Assembly (NCBI GenBank): GCA_021463515.1
Contig: JAJTYZ010000103.1
Coordinates: 1-45,532 of the forward strand
DNA: 45,532 nt
Direction: 5' to 3'
Source: Chthoniobacterales bacterium
GTDB lineage: Bacteria > Verrucomicrobiota > Verrucomicrobiia > Chthoniobacterales > JACTMZ01
A program made the position numbers and the translations under genes. The notes under the pieces were generated by a model, which saw only the letters and a list, made by a program, of their open reading frames with translations, was not told the origin of the DNA and did not search any database. This document shows, one piece after another, positions 1 through 9,517 of this stretch (position 1 is its first letter; each line of letters begins with the position of its first letter).

Positions 1-1
1 A

Positions 2-2286
2 ATCTGCGGTTTTTCGCCGTGCTATCGAAGAAAATCTACGATTCATTTCCTCACGAACAAAACGAGGAAGAAAACGGAGGAAGAAGAGTTTGTTGCTGAA
101 GTTTGGGAAGAAAACGGAGAACAAGAAAATCCGCTTTTCAAACCATCCATTTTACCCGCTTTTCAAATCGCCGGTCACAGGTTCCCATGGGACGCCGAGT
201 CAGGGCGAATCGGATTGGAAATTCTCCCGACGGCCTGTCTGGATCGCGTGGTATCGCACCGCAACCGCGTGACCGATTTACCCGAACTCGACAATCCAGA
301 CTGCGGGGTGGATGTTCCCGCACGTACAATTGATCCGCTCGTTCAGATAAAAGTGCTCGGCAATGCGTAAGCCGGCGGCTTTGCGCAAGGGCAGACGATG
401 CGCAACTCGGCCTCGATCGAAGAGTTTCGTTTTTGTGGTCAGGAGAGCGATTCGCGTGATGGAGAAACTCGCCTCCGTACCCGTCTGCTTAACAAAGTGG
501 GATGTCGGTTGGAACATGTGATGACGTGGCGTGATAGCGACGAATGCTTTGTCGTAACCACGGAATTTTTCAACGGCTCCACGGCACCAGTCATCCTCGA
601 AATGCTGAGCAGCTTTTCGATCGGTGGCATCACGCCGTTTGATGCTGCGAATGCGCTACGCCGATTGGTGGTGCACCGATTTCGTTCGGCATGGAGTACC
701 GAAGGCCGCCACGAAGCCACTCCGCTCGAGCTCCTTCAACTCGAACGCTCATGGAACGCCTCCCCGATGTTTAGCGAACGGTTCGGTCAGGTCGGCTCAA
801 TGCCCGTGCGCCGTTGGCTTCCATTCCTGGCCCTTGAGGACACCTCCGCAGGAGTCCTATGGGACGCGCAACTTGCATGGGGTGGCTCATGGCAGATGGA
901 AATTTTCCGTCAGAATGATGATGTTTGCCTCTCCGGCGGACTGGCTGACCGTGAGTTTGGGCATTGGATGAAAACCGTGGCACCCGGAGAAACTTTCATG
1001 ACGCCATCCGCCATTCTGACGTGCGTAGCGGGAGGGCTGGATGAACTTTGTGATCGGCTTACGCGCTATAAGCGGCTTGCGGCGAACGCACAACCAGCCA
1101 TCGAGCACGACATGCAGATTGTATACAATGAATGGTGTACCACATTTGGTCATCCGGAGCATGAGCGCGTCCTCAGCCTTGCCGATCGCCTTAAGGAAAC
1201 TTCGTGCCGTTATTTTGTCATTGGTGCGGGTTGGTATAAAACTGACTCCACGGATTGGAGTCAGAGTCATGGGGATTGGGTTCCCAACAAGAATCTTTTT
1301 CCCAAGGGGCTGGCCGCTACCGCCGCCATCCGCGAGCGCGGGCTGATTCCCGGCCTTTGGTTTGAAATGGAAACCGTCGGGCCGCTCTCCGCATCATTTC
1401 AAAAAACAGACCTCCTCCTGTGCCGCGATGGCATTCCCATCACCGCCGGAAATCGGCGATTTTGGTACCTGAACCAACCCGAGGTGATCGCTTTTCTAAG
1501 TGAGCGTGTGATCGGCCTCCTTGAAGAATGTGGGTTTGGATATCTCAAAGTGGATTACAATGAATCGCTGGGCATCGGCTGTGACCATCCCGATTCTCTC
1601 GGCGAAGGTCTGCGTTTGCAAATTTGCGGAGTTTACCGATTTTTCGATCACATTCGAGAACGCCTGCCGGGTTAGTGATTGAAAGCTGCTCCTCCGGCGA
1701 GCATCGTCTCGAACCCTCCTTCCTCGCACGCTCGGCGATGTCCAATTTTTCCGACTCCCACGAAACTGTGGAAAATCCCATCACCTCCGCCAACCACCAT
1801 CGCCTCCTCCTGCCGCAGCAAAGCCAAGTCTGGGCCGTCTTGCGCGAGCGAGACAGTCTGCAGCGGCTCACCTATTCGCTCTGCTCGACATTTCTGGGCT
1901 GCATGTGTCTCTCCGGTGACATCAACCGCTTGAATGACGAACAATGGGAAATCATTCTTCGCGCCCAAAATATCTACCGCCTTGCGGGGCCGGTGATCAA
2001 AAATGGAACCAGCCGTCGTTTCGACACGATCGGTCCAAGCTGGCGTCATCCTACCGGCTGGCAGGCCGTTCTTCGCGTGAGTGACGACCGCCTCTCTGCG
2101 CTCGTTGTCGCCCATGCTTTCAAAGAAGCACCTGAAAAAGTGACTCTCGATTTACCCGAGGGGGCATGGGCCTTAACGCATCAATTTCCGCACGAAACCG
2201 CCTGCCTTGACGGAAATCGCCTGACCGTGTCCTTCGCCGGAGAATTCTCAGCCCAAACTCTCTTGCTCCACCTCGCGGAGAATTGA
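2..2286 (+). pseudogene. GH36 alpha-galactosidase, broken by a stop and a frameshift
   Basis: The remains resemble family GH36 alpha-galactosidases, which release alpha-galactose from oligosaccharides. One frame is open from the window edge to a TAA at 368-370. The residues on either side of that stop (DPLVQIKVLGNA, then AGGFAQGQTMRNS) are continuous family sequence, so the stop looks like a nonsense change, probably of a Tyr codon. The same frame runs on to 1675 and carries KVDYNE, whose Asp (codon at 1553) would be the nucleophile. Near 1670 the match moves to the -1 frame (LVIESCSSGEHRLEP, to 2286), as if one base were lost. The acid/base motif reads CSSGEH where the family usually has CSSGGH. 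No ATG is visible before 398 in this frame, so the 5' end may lie outside the window. The tail overlaps the facing pseudogene by 39 bases. A sequencing error could explain one lesion, less easily both. Confidence 0.8.
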
Positions 2287-3233
2287 TCTCACGATCATCA
2301 TTTCACCTCCACGCTTTCGACTTTCCAAAGCGGCGATGAGCATAGCCATCAATTCGATTGTTTCCTCGAAGTGATAGGGGCTTTTCCCCGTTTGCATCCA
2401 CGTAATGACAGCAAGAAGTTGGTTGCGAAATGTCGGGTATGTATCCGTCATTCGTACTACAGTACATTCCTCCTCCGTACCGTAGGCATGAATTGTCCAA
2501 GTGCTTCCTACGGCGTCACCAATCAGGGCGATGCTTACTTGGCTGCCATTGCGGTGTAGGCAATACACAATATCGGATCCGGGTTGTGATTCGCAGCGAA
2601 CGTGAAGAAATTCTGCGCCTAAAATCGTATAGACAGCTTCTAAACCATGAATGCCATAGCGTTCCCAATTTTTACAGACGATGCTTGTGATCCAGCACCA
2701 AGGTTTCCCGCGAAGTTGATTTAAGGCGGGTGCATACCGCATTCCACTTGAGGAAAGAATTTGTGCCCCGGCTTTTTTCCACGCAATAAATTGCGTCAAT
2801 TCTTTGCGAGTAATGGCTAATAGCTTATCTATAAAAATGGGGTTTTTGTCTCGATAAAGGGCTGTGCTCTCCGGACATGATCGGTGCCATCATCCGTCGC
2901 AATGAGCACGCCATCCACCGCACCAATAACATCCTCCGAGTGTTCGACGACGCACGGAATTTTTGCCGCCGCAGCGACGAGTGGAGCTTCCGCAGGATTA
3001 TCCGTCCATACATGCGTCACCTGCGCCTCCGGAATACGAACACTCTCCAAAGGTTGCGCACCGAGATATTGTGAAATTATCGGGTAAGGACACGCGGCCA
3101 TTTTGGAAGGATCGTATCCGTGCACGATGGCCGACCATGAATAGGGATGGCCATTGCCCGGGAGCATCCCAAGCATCGCGAGGCGAAGGGGTTTGCTTTT
3201 GTCGTCCAATGGAGAAGGGGTTTCCGAGGTCAC
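2248..3233 (-). pseudogene. Gfo/Idh/MocA-family oxidoreductase, frameshifted
   Basis: The N-terminal part (3233 to 2829) holds a Rossmann start (RLAMLGMLPGNGHPYSW) and ends with an in-frame TAG after KTPFL. The C-terminal part (2799 to 2248) goes on in another frame with DKLLAITRKELTQFIAWKK and SSSGMRYAP. Adding one T to the T5 run at about 2831-2836 would restore PFFIDKLLA, which matches the usual P-x-F-(V/I)-D-K-P-L-A motif of this family, although the motif Pro is Leu here. The family catalyses NAD(P)-dependent sugar oxidoreduction; the substrate is unknown. It faces the broken alpha-galactosidase, so the two may have formed a lost sugar-use locus. A one-base homopolymer error in the assembly is the main alternative. 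Confidence 0.75.
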
Positions 3234-3305
3234 AACAAGGAAAGTTCTAACATCGTGCCCTTGTTATCAAGTTTCCGTATTTGCAGCCGCGCATCGCGGG
3301 AGGAT

Positions 3306-3379
3306 TGGCTGCCTCGCATGGATTTGAACCATGACAAAGTGATCCAGAGTCACTTGTGCTACCGTTACACTACGAGGCA
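3306..3379 (-). tRNA. tRNA-Gln (anticodon CUG)
   Basis: Read on the minus strand the cloverleaf is complete. The acceptor stem pairs TGCCTCG (5' end at 3379) with CGAGGCA. The D-arm contains AGTGTAACGGTAGCAC. The anticodon stem AGTGA/TCACT closes the loop CTCTGGA, giving anticodon CTG. The T-arm reads ATGGTTCAAATCCAT. Discriminator G (3309) is followed by an encoded CCA at 3308-3306. The weak U1-A72 pair and G73 agree with known glutamine tRNA identity elements. Confidence 0.95.
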
Positions 3380-3437
3380 AAAAGTGTGAATCGTGAGGCT
3401 GACTGCATAGCGTCGCTTTTTCAATCGCAAAGGAATT

Positions 3438-3956
3438 TTATCGGGGACAAAATTTTTCTACCGCCGCAAGAACCGCATCGGCGGTTTGTTGGTGAGTGAG
3501 ATTTTCGGAGTCAATTCGGATGTCCGATGCTTCGTGATAAAGCGGTTCACGCGTACGGTAGAGAGCTTCGAGTGTGTGGCGTGGATTCTCGGTTTGGAGG
3601 AGGGGGCGTTTGCTGCGTTTGACGCGGCGGTGCAAATGCTCGGTGCTGGCATCAAGCCAAATAACGGGGCCAATTTCATGCAGGAGAGTTCGATTTTCTT
3701 GCGAGAGAATAATCCCACCTCCAGTGGCAACAATAAGGCCGAGGCGTCCAATGAGACGGCGCAACACAGCGGTTTCCAACGCACGAAAATGCGCTTCTCC
3801 GTATTGCTTGAAAATTGCAGGAATGGGGAGTCCGGCTTCTTGTTCGAGAAGTTGATCGGTGTCCACAAAGGCGTAGCCGGTGAGCGAGGAAAGGATGCGG
3901 CCTATGCTCGATTTGCCGGAACCCATAAACCCGACGAGAACTAAGTTGCGGTACAC
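3438..3956 (-). CDS. aroK: shikimate kinase
   Basis: Shikimate kinase phosphorylates the 3-hydroxyl of shikimate with ATP in the cytoplasmic chorismate pathway. The 172 residues fit the usual length. Visible are the Walker A loop GFMGSGKSS (residues 9-17), the shikimate-binding acidic motif VDTDQLLEQ, FRALE, the GGG turn in VATGGGI, and the LID arginine region RRVKRSKRPLL. It starts with ATG two bases beyond the stop of the cold-shock gene and ends 58 bases from the tRNA-Gln gene, so cspA, aroK and tRNA-Gln lie head to tail on the minus strand. The chorismate made here would feed trpE/trpG at 32.6-34.6 kb. The call is firm. Confidence 0.95.
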   Translation of the reverse strand: MYRNLVLVGFMGSGKSSIGRILSSLTGYAFVDTDQLLEQEAGLPIPAIFKQYGEAHFRALETAVLRRLIGRLGLIVATGGGIILSQENRTLLHEIGPVIWLDASTEHLHRRVKRSKRPLLQTENPRHTLEALYRTREPLYHEASDIRIDSENLTHQQTADAVLAAVEKFCPR

Positions 3957-3958
3957 GT

Positions 3959-4165
3959 TTAGACTTTCACAACGTTGATGGCTTTGAGGCCACGCTCGCT
4001 GGGGGCAAGGTCATATTCGACCGAATCGCCTTCCTCGAGAGTTTTGAATCCGTCGCCACGTATTTCGGAATAGTGGACGAAGATATCGTTGCCGGAGCCA
4101 TCGGGATTCGCAATAAAGCCAAATCCCTTTTTGTTATTGAACCACTTGATTAGACCTTGAGCCAT
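3959..4165 (-). CDS. cspA: cold-shock domain protein (CspA family)
   Basis: A 68-residue single cold-shock domain that binds single-stranded RNA and DNA as a chaperone. RNP1 is KGFGFI (residues 13-18) and RNP2 is DIFVHY (27-32); the N-terminal GLIKWFN strand is intact. The product ends only two bases before aroK, so the two are probably co-transcribed from a promoter in the 147-base gap shared with divergent tsaC. No clear Shine-Dalgarno precedes the ATG (the upstream bases are AATCCCCCAATTCT). Whether it responds to cold cannot be seen; many family members are constitutive. Confidence 0.95.
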   Translation of the reverse strand: MAQGLIKWFNNKKGFGFIANPDGSGNDIFVHYSEIRGDGFKTLEEGDSVEYDLAPSERGLKAINVVKV

Positions 4166-4312
4166 AGAATTGGGGGATTGTTAACGCGTCATCTCACCAC
4201 GGGCTTTTCTTATGGCTTCTCCGTGATGAATCGTCAATTGCATATTGGAAAAAAGCATCCCAGCAGACAGAATCTCGCCGCTTGTGATTTTCGGCTTGCT
4301 CACCTTTTTCCT

Positions 4313-5287
4313 ATGACAACATGCGTACTTCCGGCGCATGACGCGTCGCAGATTGCCCTTGCGGCGAGCGAAGCAGCACGTTTGCTTGCGAAAGGCGAGA
4401 TTGTTGCGCTGCCGACGGAAACGGTGTACGGCCTCGGATGCGACGCATTAAATCCGGCGGCCGTCGCTCGAGTTTTTGCAGCAAAAGAACGTCCGTCTTT
4501 TGACCCGCTGATTGTGCATGTCGAGGATGCGGAAGATATTCATTGTTTTACTACGGTGCGCGGTAACGTGCAGAAATTGGTGCTTCGATTGGCAGAAAAT
4601 TTTTGGCCAGGGCCTTTAACGATGGTGTTGCCGGCGAGCGAGAGGATTCCGGATATAGTACGTTCGGGTTTACCGACGGTGGCTTTACGATGCAGTGCGC
4701 ATCCGGTAATGCAAGCGGTGCTGAAAAATCTAGGTCATCCCATTGCAGCACCCAGTGCCAATCGCTTTGGGCGTATTAGTCCTGTGCGAGCGGAGCATGT
4801 TGTGGAGGAGTTAGAAGGCCGGATCCCTCTGGTGCTAGACGGTGGGCCGTGTTGTCATGGATTAGAATCCACCATCGTTGCGGTGGAGGCGCAGTGCTTG
4901 GTGTTGTTGCGCCCGGGACCGGTCACGCAAGAGCAGTTAGAGCAATTTGCGCCGGTGCGGCGTGTGGCGGTGGGTGGTGCAGTGTTTGCGCCCGGCATGA
5001 TGAAAAGTCATTATGCACCGCGAACGCCTTTGTATATTTTAGCAGTGGGAGAATGTCTTCCTGAGGATGCAGTGCGAAGTGGGTTGCTGACTTTCGGAAA
5101 TGAAATGAAGGGTTTTGCTGAGGTGGAAAATTTATCACGTCATCCTTTGGAAGCTGCTCCACATTTGTTTGCGGCGTTGCGGAGGTTGGATGCTTCGGGT
5201 GTTTCTCGCATTTATGTGCACGAAATTTCGGAATCCGGGCTCGGCATGGCTATCATGGATCGTTTACGCAGGGCCGCGCATGAGTAA
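4313..5287 (+). CDS. tsaC: threonylcarbamoyl-AMP synthase (Sua5 type)
   Basis: Makes L-threonylcarbamoyladenylate from threonine, bicarbonate and ATP, the first step of the t6A modification of ANN-decoding tRNAs. The YrdC domain (about residues 15-200) shows the KGEIVALPTETVYGLG core, KERP, and PSAN with SANRFG. The remaining 125 residues, from the FAPGMMKSHYAP linker, form the C-terminal Sua5 domain, so this is the long Sua5 form and not the short TsaC. I chose the ATG at 4313 because family similarity begins there and the in-frame sequence from 4157 upstream is unlike the family. The stop lies inside the first codons of murJ (8-base overlap), implying translational coupling. Confidence 0.93.
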   Translation: MTTCVLPAHDASQIALAASEAARLLAKGEIVALPTETVYGLGCDALNPAAVARVFAAKERPSFDPLIVHVEDAEDIHCFTTVRGNVQKLVLRLAENFWPGPLTMVLPASERIPDIVRSGLPTVALRCSAHPVMQAVLKNLGHPIAAPSANRFGRISPVRAEHVVEELEGRIPLVLDGGPCCHGLESTIVAVEAQCLVLLRPGPVTQEQLEQFAPVRRVAVGGAVFAPGMMKSHYAPRTPLYILAVGECLPEDAVRSGLLTFGNEMKGFAEVENLSRHPLEAAPHLFAALRRLDASGVSRIYVHEISESGLGMAIMDRLRRAAHE

Positions 5288-6938
5288 GGAGAAACTCAAC
5301 ACTCGCGCAAGCTTTGTCGTCGCGGCCGCTGTCATGCTTTCGCGAGTGCTCGGATTGGTGCGGGAGATTTTATTCAGCGCAATTTTTGGCGGAGAAAGAT
5401 TGGGAGCTTTTGTTGTGGCATTTCGTATTCCGAATTTGCTGCGTGATTTGTTTGCAGAAGGCGCACTTTCTACGGCGTTTATCACGGTATTTAGCCGCAA
5501 GGTGAAGACGGAAGGCGATGGCGGGGCATGGGTGCTGGCCTCGAAAATGTTCACGCTCACCGTGGTGTTCATGAGTGCGGTGACGATTTTGGGGATTGTG
5601 TTGGCCGAGCCATTATTTGACCTCATCACTTGGGGTGCTTCGCCGGAGGTCATGGCATGGAAGGGGCTTGTCGTGTTGCTGACACGCGTGATGTTTCCAT
5701 TTATTTTACTCGTGTCCTTGGCGGCGTTGGTCATGGGCATGCTCAATGCTCGCAATGTGTTTGGCGTGCCAGCACTGGCTTCGAGTTTTTTTAATATCGG
5801 CTCCATTCTCGGTGGTGTTTTTCTCGCGTGGTGGCTTGAACCGGATTTCATTCGCCAAGTTATCCATCATACGCAGAGTGAGACATTGCTTGGATTACCA
5901 TTTGGTCAGCGGGCCTTGTTGGGGTTGGCCTTGGGAACATTGATTGGCGGGTTGTTGCAGTTTGTGTTCCAATTGCCGGCTCTCAAGCGGGCGGGCTTCA
6001 CATTTCGATTGGATTTCCGATGGTGGGACCCGGGAGTGAAGAAAATTTTGGATTTAATGATTCCGTCGGTCATTGCCGCGAGTGCGGTGCAAATCAATGT
6101 GCTCGTGAATACGAGTTTTGCGATGCACGTGGGTATTTCGGCACCCGCTTGGCTTAATAATGCCTTTCGCCTCATGCAACTTCCGCTGGGTGTTTTCGGA
6201 GTCGCCGTTGCAACCATCACGTTGCCGGTTGTGTCACGCATTGCGGTGAGTGAGGATCGAGCGGACTTTGGGCCGACTTTAGGGCGAGCTTTGCGATTGG
6301 CTGTTTTTCTCACGTTGCCCTCTGCGGTCGGTCTGTATTTTTTGGCGCATCCGATTATCAGCCTCATTTACGAACATGGAAACTTTGGGGCGATGGACGC
6401 TCTCAACAGTGCCTTGGCATTGCAACTTTATGCGCTGGGGCTCGTGGCGTATTCGTGCATCAAGGTTTTGTCGCCGGCCTTTTATGCGATTGATCGGCGA
6501 TGGACACCGATGTTGGTGAGTTTTGCATCCATCGGGATTAACGCCTTCCTGAATTGGTTTTTTATTTTTCGAATGGATTTGGGGCATCGCGGCTTGGCAC
6601 TTTCAACGGCGATTGCGGCGGTGATTAACTTCTTTGCTTTGTATGTACTCATGACATGGCATGTCGGCACGTTGAAAACACGCGTATTATTGACAACAAC
6701 AGGCCGGTGTATTTTGGGATCAGTGGGGTTGGGTCTCGTATGTTTCGGAGCGATGTATTTTTTTCCTAATTTGCTTTTTGCCCCTTCGATAGGAATGCGC
6801 GTTGTTGCGTTGTTTGGCGTTATTCTCGTGGCCGGGTTCGTGTATCTCGGGGCGTGTTTTGCATTGCAGGTTGAGGAGATTCGCGAGGCAGTGGGAATTG
6901 TGAGGGCGAAGTTGGGGAGGGGAGGACGTACGCCGTAA
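5280..6938 (+). CDS. murJ: lipid II flippase MurJ (MviN)
   Basis: MurJ flips undecaprenyl-PP-linked peptidoglycan precursor across the inner membrane. The 552-residue product has the family opening: short charged tail, RVLGLVREI, a segment ending FRIPNLLRDLFAEGALSTAF, and about 14 hydrophobic segments to the C-terminus. Basic residues in the first helices are consistent with the charged central cavity. The ATG at 5280 overlaps the tsaC stop and begins MSKEKLN; an in-frame ATG at 5115 lies deep in tsaC and is rejected. It is followed by 96 bases and then accB. Together with the amidase at 16.8-17.5 kb this shows a peptidoglycan-containing envelope. Confidence 0.95.
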   Translation: MSKEKLNTRASFVVAAAVMLSRVLGLVREILFSAIFGGERLGAFVVAFRIPNLLRDLFAEGALSTAFITVFSRKVKTEGDGGAWVLASKMFTLTVVFMSAVTILGIVLAEPLFDLITWGASPEVMAWKGLVVLLTRVMFPFILLVSLAALVMGMLNARNVFGVPALASSFFNIGSILGGVFLAWWLEPDFIRQVIHHTQSETLLGLPFGQRALLGLALGTLIGGLLQFVFQLPALKRAGFTFRLDFRWWDPGVKKILDLMIPSVIAASAVQINVLVNTSFAMHVGISAPAWLNNAFRLMQLPLGVFGVAVATITLPVVSRIAVSEDRADFGPTLGRALRLAVFLTLPSAVGLYFLAHPIISLIYEHGNFGAMDALNSALALQLYALGLVAYSCIKVLSPAFYAIDRRWTPMLVSFASIGINAFLNWFFIFRMDLGHRGLALSTAIAAVINFFALYVLMTWHVGTLKTRVLLTTTGRCILGSVGLGLVCFGAMYFFPNLLFAPSIGMRVVALFGVILVAGFVYLGACFALQVEEIREAVGIVRAKLGRGGRTP

Positions 6939-7034
6939 ACAACTTTTGCTTCATCGCAACTCGCTCCCAGCCTTGACTAGGCGCACGGTGGCGAACATTC
7001 TGCGCTGGCATTTCTAACGACCAAGGAGAACCAA

Positions 7035-7490
7035 GTGGATATCAAAGAAATCAAATCTCTCATTGACCTCATGAAGAAAAATGGGCTGACCCATTTTGAA
7101 ATGGAGAAGGACGGCTTTCGCATTTCTCTCGCTAAAGAAGCGGGCTTCGCTCCCGTAGTGGCTGCCGCTTCGGCACCGCTCCCTGTGCCGTCCGTCGCCC
7201 CCTCTCCAGGGAGTCCCCCTGTTGCACTCCCTGTCGCCGAAAAGACATCAGCACCCGCTAAAGAAATTGTGTCGCCGATGGTAGGAACCTTTTATCTCTC
7301 TCCCTCGCCGGAAGCTTCGCCCTTCGTCTCCGTGGGGCAGGAGGTAACGCCGGATACGGTGGTTTGCATTATTGAAGCCATGAAGGTGATGAATGAAATT
7401 AAAGCTGAAGTGGCGGGAACCATCACGGCAGTGACTGCGGAAAATGGTCAGCCTGTGCAGTTCGGTCAGCCTTTATTCCATCTTAAATAG
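7035..7490 (+). CDS. accB: acetyl-CoA carboxylase biotin carboxyl carrier protein
   Basis: Carries biotin between the carboxylase and transferase halves of acetyl-CoA carboxylase in fatty-acid synthesis. Residues 1-35 form the N-terminal helix region, 40-80 an Ala/Pro-rich flexible linker, and 80-151 the biotinyl domain with the thumb and EAMKVMNE; the biotinylated lysine is K117. The start is GTG at 7035, preceded by the good ribosome site AAGGAG at about 7023-7028. accC follows after 25 bases, the usual accBC order. A possible promoter (TTGACT, about 17 bases, CATTCT) lies at about 6975-7005 in the gap after murJ, but the -10 match is weak. Confidence 0.95.
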   Translation: MDIKEIKSLIDLMKKNGLTHFEMEKDGFRISLAKEAGFAPVVAAASAPLPVPSVAPSPGSPPVALPVAEKTSAPAKEIVSPMVGTFYLSPSPEASPFVSVGQEVTPDTVVCIIEAMKVMNEIKAEVAGTITAVTAENGQPVQFGQPLFHLK

Positions 7491-7515
7491 CCATCAGCGT
7501 TCTTTACGCGTTGTC

Positions 7516-8874
7516 ATGATTAAACGTCTTCTCATCGCCAATCGAGGTGAAATTGCCCTGCGTATTATTCGCGCTTCAAAGGAACTTGGCATCCGCACGA
7601 TTGCCGTTTATTCCGAAGCCGACGTACAGTCGCTTCATGTGCAATTGGCGGATGAATCCATTTGTATCGGCCCGGCTCCAAGCTCGCAGAGCTATTTGAA
7701 AATTGATCGCATCATTAGCGCGGCGGAAATTGCGGATGCGGATGCGATTCATCCGGGGTACGGCTTTTTGGCGGAGAATGCACACTTTGCGGAGGTTTGT
7801 GGACGTTGTAATATCAAGTTTGTCGGCCCTTCGCCGGAAGCCATTCGCCTGATGGGTGATAAAAACATGGCACGTCAGCAGGCGTTAAAGGCCGGTGTTC
7901 CGGTGACGCCTGGTAGCGATGGCCTTGTCGAAAGCGAAGATGAGGCTCTTAAAATTGCTCGCAAAATTGGCTTCCCCGTCATCGTGAAAGCTGTGGCCGG
8001 TGGAGGAGGGCGTGGCATGCGCATCGCGCACAATGAGGATACGCTCGTCAAAGGTTTCCATAGTGCCCGCACCGAAGCGGATAAAGCCTTTGGAAACTCT
8101 GCCGTTTATCTCGAAAAATTCGTGCAAAATCCGCACCACATTGAGTTTCAAATTATGGCCGATAGCCAAGGTAATGTGGTGCATTTGGGCGAACGCGATT
8201 GTTCAGTGCAACGGCGCAATCAGAAAATTATCGAAGAATGTCCGTCACCTATTATGACGCCCGAGCTGCGTAAAAAAATGGGAGATGCCTCCATTGCGCT
8301 TGCAAGAGCCGTGAATTACGAAAATGCCGGCACGATTGAATATCTCGTGGATAACGATGGCAATTTCTACTTCATGGAAATGAACACGCGCATCCAAGTG
8401 GAACATCCGATTACGGAAGAAGTTTACGGATGCGATTTAGTAAAACAGCAGATTCAAATTGCCTCTGGTGCTCCTCTTTCTCACCACGTTCTTTACGCCG
8501 TCCCGCGCCATCATTCGATTGAGTGCCGCATCAATGCGGAAGACCCTGACAAAGGCTTTATGCCCAGCCCGGGGACGGTGGAACATTACTATGCTCCTGG
8601 TGGGCGCGGCGTGCGCATTGATTCTCACGCTTACTCAAAATACCCCATTCCTCCCCACTATGATTCCATGATCGCGAAGCTCATTGTTCACGCCTCGACG
8701 CGTGAACAAGCCATCGCACGAATGAGCCGTGCGCTGGATGAGTATATGATCACAGGCATCAAAACGACCATTCCGTTTCAAAAAGAGATTCTCCACAATA
8801 AGGATTTTGTAGCGGGAAAGTATGACACGGGATTTGTAGAAAAATTACTCGCGGAGCGTGGGCCGAAATCGTGA
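7516..8874 (+). CDS. accC: acetyl-CoA carboxylase, biotin carboxylase subunit
   Basis: ATP-dependent carboxylation of biotin on AccB. The protein has 452 residues, normal for AccC. It opens [17 protein letters not shown] (biotin carboxylase N-domain). The ATP-grasp glycine loop AGGGGRGM is at about residues 161-168, followed by [12 protein letters not shown] and the MNTRIQVEH motif of the active site, then the C-domain ending near HDSMIAKLI in family terms. The ATG at 7516 is chosen because the N-domain starts there; a longer reading from 7444 would overlap accB with unrelated sequence. Its TGA overlaps the GTG start of thiE. The transferase genes accA/accD are not in the window. Confidence 0.96.
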   Translation: MIKRLLIANRGEIALRIIRASKELGIRTIAVYSEADVQSLHVQLADESICIGPAPSSQSYLKIDRIISAAEIADADAIHPGYGFLAENAHFAEVCGRCNIKFVGPSPEAIRLMGDKNMARQQALKAGVPVTPGSDGLVESEDEALKIARKIGFPVIVKAVAGGGGRGMRIAHNEDTLVKGFHSARTEADKAFGNSAVYLEKFVQNPHHIEFQIMADSQGNVVHLGERDCSVQRRNQKIIEECPSPIMTPELRKKMGDASIALARAVNYENAGTIEYLVDNDGNFYFMEMNTRIQVEHPITEEVYGCDLVKQQIQIASGAPLSHHVLYAVPRHHSIECRINAEDPDKGFMPSPGTVEHYYAPGGRGVRIDSHAYSKYPIPPHYDSMIAKLIVHASTREQAIARMSRALDEYMITGIKTTIPFQKEILHNKDFVAGKYDTGFVEKLLAERGPKS

Positions 8875-9500
8875 AAACTTTGTCTGAGGCGCGACTCTAC
8901 GGGATTGTGGACCTCGGCTATATTGAAGCTTCAAAAGCAGAGTTTGCCACAGAACAGCTTGTGGCAGGAGGCGTGGACATTATTCAGCTTCGCGCCAAGG
9001 GAGAGCCTCTTCATCGTGTGTACGAATTAGCACTTTCTCTCCATCGTATTACTTCTCTCTCGGGGGTGCCGCTGATTATCAATGACTACCCGGAGTTACT
9101 GCGTGATGTCCCCGCAGAAGGTGCTCATGTAGGGCAGGAAGATGGGTCCGTTGAAAACGCACGGCATGCTGCGGGGCGGCAGGTGATTATTGGAAAATCC
9201 ACCCACAGCCTTGCACAAGCAGTTTCTGCCGATGCCGAGGGCGCAGATTACATTGGCTTTGGCCCGCTCTTCGCCACACCAACCAAACCCGGACGCCCTC
9301 CCATCGGCTTAGAAAATATCGCGGCTGTTCATAACACCGTTCAAATCCCCATTTTTTGCATTGGTGGAATAAAACATGGCAACCTTTCCGAAGTCGTGGC
9401 GGCAGGTGCTCGGCGCGTGGTAATTGTATCCGCGTGGTTGCAAGCTGCTGCTATTGCGCCGGCCGTTCGACAAACGGCAGCATTGCTCTCACGGCGGTAA
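8871..9500 (+). CDS. thiE: thiamine-phosphate synthase
   Basis: Joins HMP-pyrophosphate and thiazole phosphate into thiamine phosphate, as a TIM barrel. Of the 209 residues, IIQLRAKGE (about 37-45) and [10 protein letters not shown] form the pyrophosphate and pyrimidine sites. [35 protein letters not shown] and the C-terminal FCIGGIK phosphate-binding strand are all present. It starts with GTG at 8871 inside the accC stop (GTGA overlap), so it is the third gene of accB-accC-thiE. No thiamine riboswitch is seen, and none would be expected inside this operon. It converges with oppC, leaving only 8 bases between the stops. Confidence 0.93.
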   Translation: MKTLSEARLYGIVDLGYIEASKAEFATEQLVAGGVDIIQLRAKGEPLHRVYELALSLHRITSLSGVPLIINDYPELLRDVPAEGAHVGQEDGSVENARHAAGRQVIIGKSTHSLAQAVSADAEGADYIGFGPLFATPTKPGRPPIGLENIAAVHNTVQIPIFCIGGIKHGNLSEVVAAGARRVVIVSAWLQAAAIAPAVRQTAALLSRR

Positions 9501-9517
9501 TTTTCTAACTACCGCCG
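9492..9517. terminator. palindrome across the converging thiE and oppC stops
   Basis: The eight-base arms CGGCGGTA (9492-9499) and TACCGCCG (9510-9517) are perfectly complementary around the ten-base loop ATTTTCTAAC. Both genes end in Arg-Arg-stop, so each supplies one arm. RNA from either strand would fold into the same stem, suggesting a shared bidirectional terminator. No T-run follows the stem on either side, which lowers confidence. Confidence 0.4.
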
